DNA of 21,006 nt from Blastococcus sp. CT_GayMR20 (GTDB lineage: Bacteria > Actinomycetota > Actinomycetes > Mycobacteriales > Geodermatophilaceae), in assembly GCF_004570345.1 (NCBI RefSeq), contig NZ_SPQM01000085.1:1-21006 (forward strand), in the 5' to 3' direction. The position numbers and the translations under genes were made by a program. A model generated the notes under the pieces. It saw only the letters and a list, made by a program, of their open reading frames with translations. It ran no database searches and was not told where the DNA came from. Numbering within the stretch: the first letter of the stretch is position 1; the number at the start of each line of letters is the position of its first letter. Below, one piece after another: positions 6,709 through 15,263 of this stretch.

Positions 6709-7700
6709 GGGAGTTCCGGTACGAGCGCGCAGCCGACGCCCGCGCCGCCGTCGCCCTGCTGACCAATGCCCCGGACGGTGCCTTCCTCGGTGGCGGCACC
6801 AATCTCGTCGACCTGATGAAGCTCGGGGTCGCCACCCCCGACGTCCTTGTCGACGTGCGGCGACTGACCTCGACCGAGGTCACCGACCTTCCGGACGGCG
6901 GGCTGCGGATCGGCGCGGGGGTACCGAACGCCGATCTCGCCGCCGACCGGCGGGTGCGGGAGCGCTTCCCGGTCCTCGCGCAGGCGCTGCTGGCCGGCGC
7001 CTCGGGTCAGCTGCGCAACCGGGCGACGACCGGCGGCAACCTGCTCCAGCGCACGCGGTGCGGCTACTTCACCGACGTGACCAAGCCCTGCAACAAGCGC
7101 GCTCCCGGCACGGGGTGCGGTGCGCTGGAGGGGGTGCACCGCAACCACGCGATCCTCGGTCAGACGCTGGACGGGCCCGGCACCTGCGTGGCGACCCATC
7201 CGTCGGACATGGCCGTCGCGATGCTCGCCCTCGACGCCGCCGTCCGCCTGCTGGGGCCCGACGGGGAGCGCGTGATGCCGGTCGCCGACCTGCACCGCCT
7301 GCCCGGCGACGACCCGTCCCGCGACAGCACGCTGCGGCACGGCGAGCTGATCACCGCCGTCGATCTCCCGCCCCTGGACCTGGCCTCCGGCTACCGCAAG
7401 GTGCGCGACCGGGCGTCCTTCGCCTTCGCGCTGGTCAGCGTGGCGGCGGCGCTCCGCGTCGAGGACGGCGTGGTCCGCGACGTCCGCCTGGCCCTCGGGG
7501 GAGTGGCGCACCGGCCCTGGCGCGCGACCACCGCCGAGCAGGCGCTGCTCGGTCGGCCGGCGACGGAGGAGGCCTTCACCGCGGCCGCGGCGGCCGAGCT
7601 CGCCGCGGCCCGTCCGCTCCGGGACAACGGGTTCAAGGTTCCGCTGGCCCGCAACGTCGTCGTCCGCACGCTGCTGGAGCTCGCGGAGGGATCCCGATGA
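6705..7700 (+). CDS. Aldehyde oxidoreductase, FAD subunit with [4Fe-4S] insertion (PaoB/YagS-like)
   Basis: This 331-residue subunit binds FAD and hands electrons to the final acceptor. The FAD-binding domain shows FLGGGTNLVDLMK near residue 28 and TTGGNLLQR near residue 110. A segment then inserted carries four cysteines, C119, C129, C138 and C161 (RCGYFTD, KPCNKR, GTGCGALEG, GTCVATHPSD). This matches the E. coli PaoB/YagS pattern, where such a segment holds an extra [4Fe-4S] cluster absent from classical xanthine dehydrogenase. The C-terminal CO_deh_flav_C domain has YRKVRDRASFAFALVSVAAAL. The GTG at 6705 overlaps the previous stop, and the stop overlaps the next ATG (ATGA at 7697). Tight coupling implies stoichiometric synthesis of the three subunits. 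Confidence 0.94.
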   Translation: MREFRYERAADARAAVALLTNAPDGAFLGGGTNLVDLMKLGVATPDVLVDVRRLTSTEVTDLPDGGLRIGAGVPNADLAADRRVRERFPVLAQALLAGASGQLRNRATTGGNLLQRTRCGYFTDVTKPCNKRAPGTGCGALEGVHRNHAILGQTLDGPGTCVATHPSDMAVAMLALDAAVRLLGPDGERVMPVADLHRLPGDDPSRDSTLRHGELITAVDLPPLDLASGYRKVRDRASFAFALVSVAAALRVEDGVVRDVRLALGGVAHRPWRATTAEQALLGRPATEEAFTAAAAAELAAARPLRDNGFKVPLARNVVVRTLLELAEGSR

Positions 7701-9817
7701 CCACCGTCGACCGCATCGTCGGTGCGGGTATCGACCGCATCGACGGACCGGCCAAGGTCCGCGGCACCGCGCCCTACGCCTACGAGCAGGACCCGGGCGA
7801 GCCGATCGCCCATCTCGCGGTCGTCCAGAGCACGGTCAACCGGGGCCGGATCAGCCGCCTCGACCCGGCCCGCGCCGAGGCGATGCCCGGGGTGATCGCC
7901 GTCCTCACCCCGGCGAACGCGCCACGGCTGGGCGACGGGCTCACGTCGGACCTCCCGGTGCTGCAGACCCTCGACGTGCACTACCAGGGGCAGATCGTCG
8001 CGGCCGTCGTCGCGGAGACCTCGGAGATCGCCAGGGCGGCGGTCGGCGCCGTGCTGGTGGAGTACGCCGCCGAGGCGCCGGACGTCGCGCTGAGCACCGG
8101 ACGCGCCGACCTCTACGCGCCCGGCGAGCTGATGGCCGGGTTCGAGACGGACTCGGTGATCGGTGACGTCGACGGTGCGTTGGCGGCCGCCGCCGTGAGC
8201 ATCGACGCGACCTACGAGACGCCCACGCAGCACAACAACCCCATCGAGATGCACACGTCCATGGCCCGGTGGGACGGCGACTCGCTCACCCTGTGGGACG
8301 CGAACCAGGGTCCGCACACCATCGTCCGGGACCTGCGGAAAGGCCTCGGGCTCGAGGCGGACCAGGTCCGCGTGATCTCGCCGTACGTCGGGGGCGCCTT
8401 CGGCTCGAAAGCGTTCACCCACCCGAACCAGATCCTCGCCGCCATGGCCGCCCGCGTGGTGGGGCGGACCGTGGTCTTCGAGCTGACCCGGCAGCAGATG
8501 TTCTCCCTCGTCGGGCACCGCACGCCCACGATCCAGCGGGTCCGGCTCGGCGCCGACCCGGAGGGCCGGCTGACCGCGATCAGTCACGAGGTCGTCGAGC
8601 ACACCTCGCGGATCAACGACTTCGCCGAGCAGACCGCGACACCGACCCGGGTGCTGTACACGGCGCCGCACCGCCGGACGACGCACCGGCTCGCGCGGCT
8701 CGACGTCCCCCCGCCCACGATCATGCGGGCGCCGGGGGAGACGCCGGGCATGTTCGCGCTGGAGTCGGCGATGGACGAGCTCGCCGTGGCCCTCGGCATC
8801 GACCCGGTCGAGCTGCGGATCCGGAACGAGCCCGAACGCGATCCCGAGCGCGACGTTCCGTGGTCCACCCGCGAGCTGGTGGCGTGCCTGCGCACCGGGT
8901 CGGAGCGGTTCGGCTGGGCGGGGCGAGACCCCCGTCCGGGAGTGCGGGCCGACGGCCGGTGGCTGGTCGGCACGGGGGTCGCCGCGGCGACGTACCCGAC
9001 CCGGCGGCGCAAGGCCGACTGCCGGATCTCCGTGGACGGCTCCGGTCCGAGGGCCGGCCGCTACACCGTCGAGATCGACGGTTCCGACATCGGCACCGGC
9101 GCCTGGACGGCCCTGACGCAGATCGCCGCCGACGCGCTGGGTACCGACCTCGGCTCGGTGGACCTGCGCATCGGCGACAGCCGCCTGCCGCAGGCGGGGG
9201 GCGCCGGCGGGTCGACCGGCCTGGCGTCATGGGGCTCGGCGATCGTGCTGACGGCTCGCGACCTGCGCCGGCGGCTCGACGAGCAGCACGGCGGCCGGCT
9301 CCCGGCCGACGGGATGACCGTCGACGGCGGCGTGGCGGGGGAGTCCCCGCATGCGAAGACCCACTCGATGCACGCCTTCGGCGCCCACTTCGTGGAGGTG
9401 CGGGTCGACCGGGACACCGGCGAGGTGCGGGTGCCGCGGGCCACCAGCGTCTACGACGCCGGCACGATCGTGAACGCGAAGACCGCCCGCTCCCAGCTCC
9501 TCGGCGGGTTCTGCATGGGCCTGTCGATGGCGCTGCACGAGGAGTCGGTGACCGACGAGCGGTACGGCCACTACGTCAACCACGACCTCGCCGAGTACCA
9601 CGTCGCGACCAATGCCGACATCGGCGAGATCGACATCTCGTGGCTGGACGTCCAGGACGAGCGGGCCAACGAGCTCGGTCTCAAGGGCATCGGCGAGATC
9701 GGCATCACCGGGGCCGCGGCGGCCGTCGCGAACGCCTACTGGCACGCCACGGGACTGCGCATCCGCGACCTGCCGATCACTCCCGACAAGTACTTCCGCG
9801 AGCTCGGCCCGACCTGA
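7697..9817 (+). CDS. Aldehyde oxidoreductase, molybdopterin-binding subunit (PaoC/YagR-like)
   Basis: This 706-residue catalytic subunit should bind molybdenum-pterin (in the Pao type, MCD) and oxidise aldehydes, or related substrates, to acids. The N-terminal a/b-hammerhead domain (about 15-130) has KVRGTAPYAYE. Cofactor-binding motifs include HNNPIEMH (179-186), VGGAFGSK (231-238) and MRAPGETPG (343-351). The segment DIGTGAWTALTQIAADAL follows. Near the C-terminus, KGIGEIGITG carries E667, the expected catalytic base of the family. Length fits YagR (about 730). The start at 7697 is fixed by the ATGA overlap and the motif start. No XdhC/PaoD-type maturation chaperone lies in the window, so cofactor insertion must depend on a gene elsewhere. 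The substrate cannot be read from sequence alone. Confidence 0.95.
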   Translation: MTTVDRIVGAGIDRIDGPAKVRGTAPYAYEQDPGEPIAHLAVVQSTVNRGRISRLDPARAEAMPGVIAVLTPANAPRLGDGLTSDLPVLQTLDVHYQGQIVAAVVAETSEIARAAVGAVLVEYAAEAPDVALSTGRADLYAPGELMAGFETDSVIGDVDGALAAAAVSIDATYETPTQHNNPIEMHTSMARWDGDSLTLWDANQGPHTIVRDLRKGLGLEADQVRVISPYVGGAFGSKAFTHPNQILAAMAARVVGRTVVFELTRQQMFSLVGHRTPTIQRVRLGADPEGRLTAISHEVVEHTSRINDFAEQTATPTRVLYTAPHRRTTHRLARLDVPPPTIMRAPGETPGMFALESAMDELAVALGIDPVELRIRNEPERDPERDVPWSTRELVACLRTGSERFGWAGRDPRPGVRADGRWLVGTGVAAATYPTRRRKADCRISVDGSGPRAGRYTVEIDGSDIGTGAWTALTQIAADALGTDLGSVDLRIGDSRLPQAGGAGGSTGLASWGSAIVLTARDLRRRLDEQHGGRLPADGMTVDGGVAGESPHAKTHSMHAFGAHFVEVRVDRDTGEVRVPRATSVYDAGTIVNAKTARSQLLGGFCMGLSMALHEESVTDERYGHYVNHDLAEYHVATNADIGEIDISWLDVQDERANELGLKGIGEIGITGAAAAVANAYWHATGLRIRDLPITPDKYFRELGPT

Positions 9818-9830
9818 CGGGGCGCTCCGC

Positions 9831-10334
9831 TCAGGAGGACGGATCGAGGTGGCGGAGGAGGGTCTCGCCGATGTCGCGCATGGCCGCGACCTGGGCGGGG
9901 GAGAGCTGGTCGAACAGGTGCGTGCGCACGCTCTCGACGTGGACCGGCGCCGCCGCCTCGAGCGCGGCGAAGCCCTCGTCGGTGAGCACCGCCAGCTGAC
10001 CGCGGCCGTCCTCGGCGCAGACCTGCCGCCGGACCCAGCCCCGCTCCTCGAGCCGGGACACCGCGTGCGAGAGGCGGCTGCGCGAGGAGAGGCAGCGGTC
10101 GGCGAGCTCGCTCATCCGCATCATCCGGCCAGGGGTCTCCGACAGCGCGACGAGGATCTCGTAGTAGGCGTGCGAGATGCCGGTCTGGTGGGTGAGCTCC
10201 CGGTCCAGGCGGTCCTGGAGGAGCTGGGTGCTGTAGAGCCAGGCGCGCCAGGCCTTCTGCTCCTCGGCGTCGAGCCAGCGTGGCTCATCCGCCGCCCGAT
10301 CCCCGTGTGACCTATCCGACACCTGCGACGTCAT
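9831..10334 (-). CDS. MarR-family transcriptional regulator
   Basis: This 167-residue winged-helix regulator is predicted to act as a dimeric repressor that responds to a small phenolic or oxidant-type ligand. The DNA-binding core reads MRMSELADRCLSSRSRLSHAVSRLEERGWV, with the beta-wing EDGRGQLAVLTDEG and C-terminal dimerisation helices. There are two Cys, in DRCLSS and QVCAEDG, so redox sensing is possible but untested. The ATG at 10334 has no Shine-Dalgarno. A TACGAT at 10346-10341 ends 6 nt before it and TTGATG lies 18 nt further up, so the mRNA may be leaderless. The gene is divergent from the YceI gene across a perfect 18-bp palindrome and converges, with a 13-nt gap, on the aldehyde oxidoreductase operon. 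Autoregulation and control of yceI are the likely roles. Confidence 0.94.
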   Translation of the reverse strand: MTSQVSDRSHGDRAADEPRWLDAEEQKAWRAWLYSTQLLQDRLDRELTHQTGISHAYYEILVALSETPGRMMRMSELADRCLSSRSRLSHAVSRLEERGWVRRQVCAEDGRGQLAVLTDEGFAALEAAAPVHVESVRTHLFDQLSPAQVAAMRDIGETLLRHLDPSS

Positions 10335-10340
10335 GGGCCC

Positions 10341-10370
10341 ATCGTACTGGCGGAATAGTTGAGCCATCAA
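10341..10370 (-). promoter_or_regulatory. Candidate leaderless promoter of the MarR gene
   Basis: On the minus strand TTGATG (10370-10365) is separated by 18 nt from TACGAT (10346-10341), which fits TTGAnn and the actinobacterial TAnnnT. The -10 ends 6 nt before the ATG, so transcription would begin at or next to the start codon. The -35 lies inside the palindromic operator, which fits autorepression. Confidence 0.5.
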
Positions 10371-10373
10371 CTA
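10356..10373. promoter_or_regulatory. MarR-type operator palindrome
   Basis: TAGTTGA-GCCA-TCAACTA is a perfect inverted repeat with 7-bp arms and a 4-nt spacer, in the 90-bp divergent region between the MarR and YceI genes. TTGA/TCAA arms of this kind are typical of MarR-family sites. It overlaps the putative -35 of marR and sits just upstream of a TACGCT -10-like hexamer (10372-10377) for yceI, so one dimer could repress both genes. Extra TCAA half-sites lie at 10394-10397 and 10402-10405. Confidence 0.75.
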
Positions 10374-10424
10374 CGCTACGGTCGGGCAGAAGGTCAAACG
10401 CTCAATTACTCGGAGGCAACTTCC

Positions 10425-10988
10425 ATGACCAGCTCCACCGCCGTCCAGATCCCCGGCTACGTCGTCGGCACGTGGGACATCGACGCGTCGCACTCGACCG
10501 TCGGCTTCTCCGTGCGCCACATGATGGTCAGCAAGGTCCGCGGCTACTTCCGCGAGTTCTCCGGCGAGATCGTCACCGCCCAGGACCCCGCGCAGTCCTC
10601 CGTCACCGCGACAGTGAACATGGACTCGATCGACACCCGCCAGGAGCAGCGTGACGCGCACATCCGCTCCGCTGACTTCTTCGACGTGGGCAACCACACC
10701 GAGATGACCTTCCGCTCGACCGCCGTCGAGACCGACGGCGCCGACTGGACGATCGAGGGCGACCTCACCATCAAGGGCATCACCAAGCCCGTCACGCTGG
10801 AGCTCGAGCTGAACGGCTTCGGCCCGGACGCCTACGGCGGCACGCGGGCCGGCTTCAGCGCCAAGACCGAGATCTCCCGCAAGGCCTACGGCGTCGACAT
10901 CGACATGCCGATGGACGGCGGCGGCGTGGTCGTCGGCGACAAGATCACCGTCGAGCTCGAGATCGAGGCCGTGCTCCGCACCGCCTGA
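10425..10988 (+). CDS. YceI-family (polyisoprenoid-binding-like) protein
   Basis: This 187-residue protein has the lipocalin-like YceI fold, an extended beta-barrel that binds amphiphilic or isoprenoid molecules in characterised members. The typical opening GTWDIDASHSTVGFSVRHMMVSKVRGYF, the central DSIDTRQEQRDAHIRSADFFDV, and FEGDLTIKG-like IEGDLTIKGITKPVTLELE are present. The C-terminal repeat ends in ITVELEIEAVL. There is no signal peptide, so unlike E. coli YceI it is probably cytoplasmic. The ATG at 10425 is preceded by GGAGG (10412-10416) at 8 nt. Divergence from the MarR gene across a palindromic operator suggests it is induced when the repressor is released, perhaps under solvent, phenolic or oxidative stress. 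Two hairpins follow the stop, so it looks monocistronic. Confidence 0.96.
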   Translation: MTSSTAVQIPGYVVGTWDIDASHSTVGFSVRHMMVSKVRGYFREFSGEIVTAQDPAQSSVTATVNMDSIDTRQEQRDAHIRSADFFDVGNHTEMTFRSTAVETDGADWTIEGDLTIKGITKPVTLELELNGFGPDAYGGTRAGFSAKTEISRKAYGVDIDMPMDGGGVVVGDKITVELEIEAVLRTA

Positions 10989-10994
10989 GAAACA

Positions 10995-11043
10995 CCCCCT
11001 GCCCCCCACCGCTCGCAAGCTCGCGGCGGGGCCCTGCAGGGGG
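10995..11043 (+). terminator. First hairpin after the YceI gene
   Basis: CCCCCTGC (10995-11002) pairs perfectly with GCAGGGGG (11036-11043). An inner stem (CCCCACCGC near 11004-11012 against GCGGCGGGG near 11023-11031) has one mismatch. It starts 6 nt after the YceI stop codon and probably acts together with the stronger hairpin that follows. Confidence 0.6.
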
Positions 11044-11044
11044 C

Positions 11045-11077
11045 CGAGGGCCCCGGACGACTCGTCCGGGGCCCTCG
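11045..11077 (+). terminator. Second, stronger terminator hairpin after the YceI gene
   Basis: CGAGGGCCCCGGACG (11045-11059) and CGTCCGGGGCCCTCG (11063-11077) form a 15-bp perfect stem with a 3-nt ACT loop. A short T-containing run (TGCTGTCT) follows. It separates yceI from the small membrane protein gene at 11174. Confidence 0.82.
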
Positions 11078-11173
11078 TGCTGTCTCCGGTGACCGCCGGG
11101 ATGCGCATGGCGGCGGTATTCGGGCCCTGGATGACCACCGCCGTGCGGATCCGGGCGTGATCGTGGAGCTGAC

Positions 11174-11545
11174 ATGTCGAGGGGGAGACTGGGCGACGTG
11201 TCGACCGCCTCCCTCATGCGCACCAGGTTCCCCTCCGCCGTCCTCGTGGCCGTGGGGCTGGCCGCCGGATTCGGTGTCGCGCAGGGCACCGGCGTCCGTG
11301 CGCTCGGCGGCGCCGTCTTCGCCGCGGCGGGCCTCGCCGCGGGCGCGCTGTGGGTGCGCCGGCGCAGCGTCCCGGTCGCGGTGGGACTCGCCGCGCTCTA
11401 CGTCGCCGCCTTCGTGCTCGCGCACGTGCTGGCCATCGGCGTCGGGCTGCCCGCCTGGCTGGCGGTGAGTCTGGTCACCCTCACCGCCGCGGGAGTGACG
11501 TTCGCGGTGGTCGACGGCTCGCGCGAGGACGCCCCCGTCGCCTGA
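11174..11545 (+). CDS. Small integral membrane protein of unknown function
   Basis: This is a 123-residue hydrophobic protein with about four helices: [60 protein letters not shown] and [19 protein letters not shown]. The C-terminus is short and polar. I do not recognise the family. The ATG at 11174 has GGAG 5 nt upstream. A GTG at 11198 with GGGGGAG before it, or an ATG at 11215, would give shorter versions, and all helices remain in every case. It lies 99 nt upstream of typA in the same direction and could be co-transcribed, although a -10-like hexamer follows its stop. Confidence 0.8.
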   Translation: MSRGRLGDVSTASLMRTRFPSAVLVAVGLAAGFGVAQGTGVRALGGAVFAAAGLAAGALWVRRRSVPVAVGLAALYVAAFVLAHVLAIGVGLPAWLAVSLVTLTAAGVTFAVVDGSREDAPVA

Positions 11546-11550
11546 GCGAC

Positions 11551-11580
11551 TACCATGGGAAGGTCGCCGTGCCGGCGACC
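11551..11580 (+). promoter_or_regulatory. Candidate typA promoter -10 and 5' leader hairpin
   Basis: TACCAT (11551-11556) matches the actinobacterial TAnnnT -10, though no good -35 is visible. Just downstream GGTCGCC (11562-11568) and GGCGACC (11574-11580) form a perfect 7-bp stem with a 5-nt loop. If TACCAT is used, the hairpin would be at the extreme 5' end of a roughly 80-nt typA leader, where it could affect mRNA stability. Functional assignment is inference. Confidence 0.4.
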
Positions 11581-11644
11581 GTTACTCCAGATGACGGGCG
11601 CACCAGAGCGCCGAATCCCCGAGTTCCCTGAGGTGCCTTCTCGC

Positions 11645-13537
11645 ATGCCCACCCGCGACGACCTGCGCAACGTGGCGATCATCGCCCACGTCGACCACGG
11701 CAAGACGACCCTGGTCGACGCCCTCCTCCGCCAGGCGGGCGCCCTCGGGCGGTCCAAGGGCGAGGGGACGGACAACGACTCCACGCAGGACCGCGTCATG
11801 GACTCGATGGACCTCGAGCGCGAGCGCGGCATCACCATCCTCGCCAAGAACACCGCGATCCACCTGGCCGACGAGAACGGCAACCCCGTCGTCGTCAACA
11901 TCGTGGACACCCCGGGCCACGCCGACTTCGGTGGCGAGGTCGAGCGCGGCCTGTCGATGGTCGACGGCGTCGTCCTGCTCGTGGACGCCTCCGAAGGTCC
12001 GCTGCCGCAGACCCGCTTCGTGCTGCGCAAGGCGCTGGGCAAGGGCCTCCCGGTCATCCTCGTGGTGAACAAGACCGACCGCTCCGACGCCCGCATCGCC
12101 GAGGTCGTCGACGAGACCTACGAGCTCTTCATGGAACTGCTCGAGGACTCCGGCATGGATGTGGACAACCTCGACTTCCCGATCGTCTACAGCAACGGCA
12201 AGACCGGCCAGGCCTCGCTCAACCGGCCCGAGGACGGCACCTCACCCGACAGCCCCGATCTCGGGCCGCTGGTCAAGACGCTGCTGGACACCGTTCCGCC
12301 GCCGGTCTACGACGCCGAGGAGCCGCTGCGCGCGCAGGTCACCAACCTCGACGCGTCGCCCTACCTCGGCCGGCTCGCGCTGCTGCGCATCCACTCCGGC
12401 ACGATGAAGAACGGCCAGCAGGTCGCCTGGTGCAAGGTCGACGGCACCATCAAGAACGTCAAGATCACCGAGCTGCTGGTCACCGAGGGCCTCACGCGCA
12501 CCCCGGCCGACAGCGCCGGCCCCGGTGAGCTGGTGGCCATCGCCGGCATCGAGGACATCATGATCGGCGACACCCTCGCCGACCCGAACGACCCACGCCC
12601 GCTGCCGCCGCTGACCGTCGACGAGCCGTCGATCTCGATCACCATCGGGATCAACACCTCGCCGCTGTCGGGCAAGTCGGGCAAGAAGCTCACCGCCCGG
12701 CTGATCAAGAACCGCCTCGACCAGGAGCTGGTCGGCAACGTCTCGGTGCGGATGCTGCCCACCGACCGCCCCGACACCTGGGAGATGCAGGGCCGCGGCG
12801 AGCTCGCGCTGGCGATCCTCGTCGAGCAGCTGCGCCGGGAGGAGTTCGAGCTCACCGTCGGCCGGCCGACCGTCGTCACCAAGGAGATCGACGGCAAGCT
12901 GCACGAGCCGGTCGAGCGGGTCACCATCGACGTCCCCGGCGAGTACGTCGGCACTTTGACGCAGGCACTGGCCACCCGTCGCGCGCGGCTGGAGAACCTG
13001 GTCCACCACGACACCGGCTGGGCGCGGATGGAGTACATCGTCCCCTCGCGTGGCCTCATCGGGTTCCGTACGGAGTTCCTCACCGAGACCCGCGGCACCG
13101 GCGTCCTCAACCACAACCTCGAGGGCTACGAGCCGTGGCTGGGCGACATGCGGGCCCGCCCGACCGGCTCGCTGGTCGCCGACCGGCAGGGCCTGGCGAC
13201 GACCTACTCGATGTTCTCCCTGCAGGAGCGCGGCCAGCTCATGGTCCAGCCCGGCACCGAGGTCTACGAGGGCATGATCGTCGGTGAGAACTCCCGTCCG
13301 GACGACATGGACGTGAACATCACCAAGGAGAAGAAGCTCACCAACATGCGCAAGAGCACCTCCGAGGAGCTCGAGCGCCTGATCCCGCCGCGCATCCTGA
13401 ACCTGGAGCAGGCGCTGGAGTTCTGCGCCGAGGACGAGTGCGTCGAGGTCACGCCGGCGACCGTCCGCATCCGCAAGGTGGTGCTCGACCAGACCGAGCG
13501 CGGCAAGGCCAAGAACCGCAAGCCGAAGCCCGTCTGA
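11645..13537 (+). CDS. typA: Translational GTPase TypA/BipA
   Basis: TypA is an EF-G-like ribosome-associated GTPase needed for 50S assembly and growth under stress or cold in other bacteria. Motifs are G1 AHVDHGKTT (14-22), G3 DTPGH (88-92) and G4 NKTD (142-145), with the switch region ERERGITI. Domain II, the EF-G III-like domain and the EF-G C-like domain follow ([15 protein letters not shown] is highly characteristic), and the C-terminal domain ends in a basic tail. The 630-residue length is normal for the family (about 610-640). The ATG at 11645 has GAGGTG 9 nt upstream and the homology begins there; the frame is open from 11555 without support. Base use is typical of the window. A gene of this kind marks ordinary chromosomal sequence rather than a mobile island. 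Confidence 0.98.
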   Translation: MPTRDDLRNVAIIAHVDHGKTTLVDALLRQAGALGRSKGEGTDNDSTQDRVMDSMDLERERGITILAKNTAIHLADENGNPVVVNIVDTPGHADFGGEVERGLSMVDGVVLLVDASEGPLPQTRFVLRKALGKGLPVILVVNKTDRSDARIAEVVDETYELFMELLEDSGMDVDNLDFPIVYSNGKTGQASLNRPEDGTSPDSPDLGPLVKTLLDTVPPPVYDAEEPLRAQVTNLDASPYLGRLALLRIHSGTMKNGQQVAWCKVDGTIKNVKITELLVTEGLTRTPADSAGPGELVAIAGIEDIMIGDTLADPNDPRPLPPLTVDEPSISITIGINTSPLSGKSGKKLTARLIKNRLDQELVGNVSVRMLPTDRPDTWEMQGRGELALAILVEQLRREEFELTVGRPTVVTKEIDGKLHEPVERVTIDVPGEYVGTLTQALATRRARLENLVHHDTGWARMEYIVPSRGLIGFRTEFLTETRGTGVLNHNLEGYEPWLGDMRARPTGSLVADRQGLATTYSMFSLQERGQLMVQPGTEVYEGMIVGENSRPDDMDVNITKEKKLTNMRKSTSEELERLIPPRILNLEQALEFCAEDECVEVTPATVRIRKVVLDQTERGKAKNRKPKPV

Positions 13538-13712
13538 CGGAGGACCCGCCGCAAGCCGGGTGGCCGGTCGGGCACGGGTCGTGACGACGGGCCGGAGGAC
13601 GGCGACCCGCCCGCCTCCGCCTCCCCGAACCGCGCGTCCACCTCGACGTACGTTGCCGGTGGGTCCGTGTGCCGCGGGCCCGGTCGAGCGAACGAGAGGC
13701 GGCCGAGCGCTG

Positions 13713-14204
13713 ATGACGACGATTCCCCGAACGGCTCTGGATGCGGGGTTCCGGGGCGGCATCGACGTCCGGGTGAGTCTTCGAGCGAACGCCGGCGACG
13801 GGAGCTCGCACTTCGACGGCGCCTGGTTCCCCCGCACGCGCGACCTCGCCGTCGAGCTGCCGGAGCTGATCGCCGAGCTCGACCGCCGCGGCGTGCGCGT
13901 CGAGCGCTTCACCTATCCGCTGGATGCCTGGTCGTCGGTCGACCGCAAGCTCGTCGTCTCCGACCGGATCGTGCGCACCGGTGGGTTCCGCAGCATGGAT
14001 CCCGGCGTCGTCTGCCTGACGTGGGACGGCGGTGCCCGGCGGGCGGACCTGCTGGTCGTGCCGCCGGAGACCGACGTCCTCACCGGTGCGCGGGCACTGC
14101 GCCTGTGCACCCGGCGCGGCCTGCCGCGCTCGCCGCAGATGGTCCTCGCCGCCGCCCGCTCCACGCCGCTGCCCCAGGTGCCGGAGTACCGCCGGGCCGT
14201 GTAG
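13713..14204 (+). CDS. DUF5994-like actinobacterial protein
   Basis: This is a soluble 163-residue protein of unknown function. The segment DGAWFPRTRDLAVELPELIAEL followed by a Trp-containing region (PLDAWSSVDRKLV) and LLVVPPETDV resembles the actinobacterial DUF5994 family; I rely on recognition of this pattern and cannot run a profile. There are no transmembrane segments or signal peptide, and no catalytic motif is evident. The ATG at 13713 is the first start that matches the family layout. GAGAGG lies upstream but at rather long spacing, and the frame is open from 13560. It stands between typA and an SDR gene, all on the same strand, with gaps of 175 and 57 nt. The 175-nt gap after typA shows only a weak ACCCG/CGGGT hairpin. 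Confidence 0.75.
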   Translation: MTTIPRTALDAGFRGGIDVRVSLRANAGDGSSHFDGAWFPRTRDLAVELPELIAELDRRGVRVERFTYPLDAWSSVDRKLVVSDRIVRTGGFRSMDPGVVCLTWDGGARRADLLVVPPETDVLTGARALRLCTRRGLPRSPQMVLAAARSTPLPQVPEYRRAV

Positions 14205-14261
14205 TTCCGCCCGCCGCGAACCGGCTGGACGGCGGGGGAGCGGCTCGGCTGGAGTGAGGCC

Positions 14262-15263
14262 ATGCGGCTTCTCGTCCTCGGTGGCACCCACTTCCTCGGC
14301 CGGCATGTGGTCACGGCGGCGCTCGACCGCGGTCACGACGTCGCCACGTTCACCAGGGGCGTCTCCGGCGATCCGCCCGACGGCGTCCGCGCCCTGCACG
14401 GCGACCGGGACGACCCCGCCGCGCTGCCGGCAGCCCTCGACGGCTGGGCGCCCGAGCTCGTCGTCGACACCTCGTGCCAGACGCGCGCCGCGGCGGAGAA
14501 CGCGGCCGCCGCGCTGAGCGAGGTCCGCGGATACGCCTTCGTCAGCAGCCTCAACGCCTACGCGAACTGGCCGCCCGGGCCCCTGGGTCCGGAGGACGCC
14601 GAGCCGACGTGGAGCACCGACGACGACGAGTACGGGCCGGTCAAGGCCTTCGCCGAGCGCACGATCGGCGCCGCGGTCGGCGACGGGTTCCTCACCGCGC
14701 GGGCGGGTCTGATCATCGGCCCGCACGATCCCATCCACCGCCTCGGCTGGTGGCTCGACCGCATCTCCCGTGGCGGCCGGGTCGTCGTGCCGGATGCGCT
14801 GGACCAGCCGATCGCCGCCGTCGACGCCCGCGACCTCGCCGCCTGGCTCGTGGGAGCCGCCGAGCGCGGGCTGTCCGGGGCGGTGAACGCCACCGGACCG
14901 GTGGGCATGACGACCCTCGGCGGCCTGCTCGATCTCTGCCGCGAGGTCACCGGGAGTGACGCGGAGTGGGTCCCGGTGCCCGAGGAGGAGTTGCTGTCGG
15001 CCGGCGTCGAGCCGTGGGTGCACCTGCCCCTGTGGCTTCCGGCCGACGTCGCCCGGACGGCGTGGGACGTCGACACCACGCGTGCGCGCGAGCTGGGGCT
15101 GCCGAGCCGGCCGCTGGCCGAGTCCGTCGCGGACACGTGGGCGTGGCTGCGGGTGAACGGGCGCCCACCGATGCAGAAGCTGGCCCACCGCCCGGAGCCC
15201 GGGCTCCCCGCCGAGCTGGAGGCGAAGCTCCTCGGCCGAATCGCTGATGATCAGGTGACCTGA
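14262..15263 (+). CDS. NAD(P)-dependent extended-SDR epimerase/reductase
   Basis: This 333-residue protein is an extended short-chain dehydrogenase/reductase, probably acting on a sugar nucleotide or related carbonyl substrate. The nucleotide-binding Rossmann motif is LVLGGTHFLGRH (residues 5-16). FVSSLNAYA supplies the conserved Ser region, and YGPVK (Y124, K128) is the catalytic YxxxK. The C-terminal half carries a substrate-binding domain (LPLWLPADVARTAWDVD). The ATG at 14262 has GGAG and GAGG close upstream. The last codons and the stop lie within a 19-bp palindrome (15248-15266), and a terminator follows. No sugar-pathway genes flank it, so the substrate remains open. In actinobacteria such orphan reductases are common. 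Confidence 0.88.
   Translation: MRLLVLGGTHFLGRHVVTAALDRGHDVATFTRGVSGDPPDGVRALHGDRDDPAALPAALDGWAPELVVDTSCQTRAAAENAAAALSEVRGYAFVSSLNAYANWPPGPLGPEDAEPTWSTDDDEYGPVKAFAERTIGAAVGDGFLTARAGLIIGPHDPIHRLGWWLDRISRGGRVVVPDALDQPIAAVDARDLAAWLVGAAERGLSGAVNATGPVGMTTLGGLLDLCREVTGSDAEWVPVPEEELLSAGVEPWVHLPLWLPADVARTAWDVDTTRARELGLPSRPLAESVADTWAWLRVNGRPPMQKLAHRPEPGLPAELEAKLLGRIADDQVT

Noticed and set aside
6695..9817. A 1040-codon plus-strand frame suggesting a larger oxidoreductase subunit
   Set aside because: The first ~334 codons are a shadow frame of the FAD subunit. The real molybdopterin subunit begins at the ATG at 7697 in the ATGA overlap.
12242..15188. Long minus-strand frames (556 and 579 codons) opposite typA and the SDR genes
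   Set aside because: The composition is that of antisense shadows, and the opposite strand carries clear protein families over the whole stretch.
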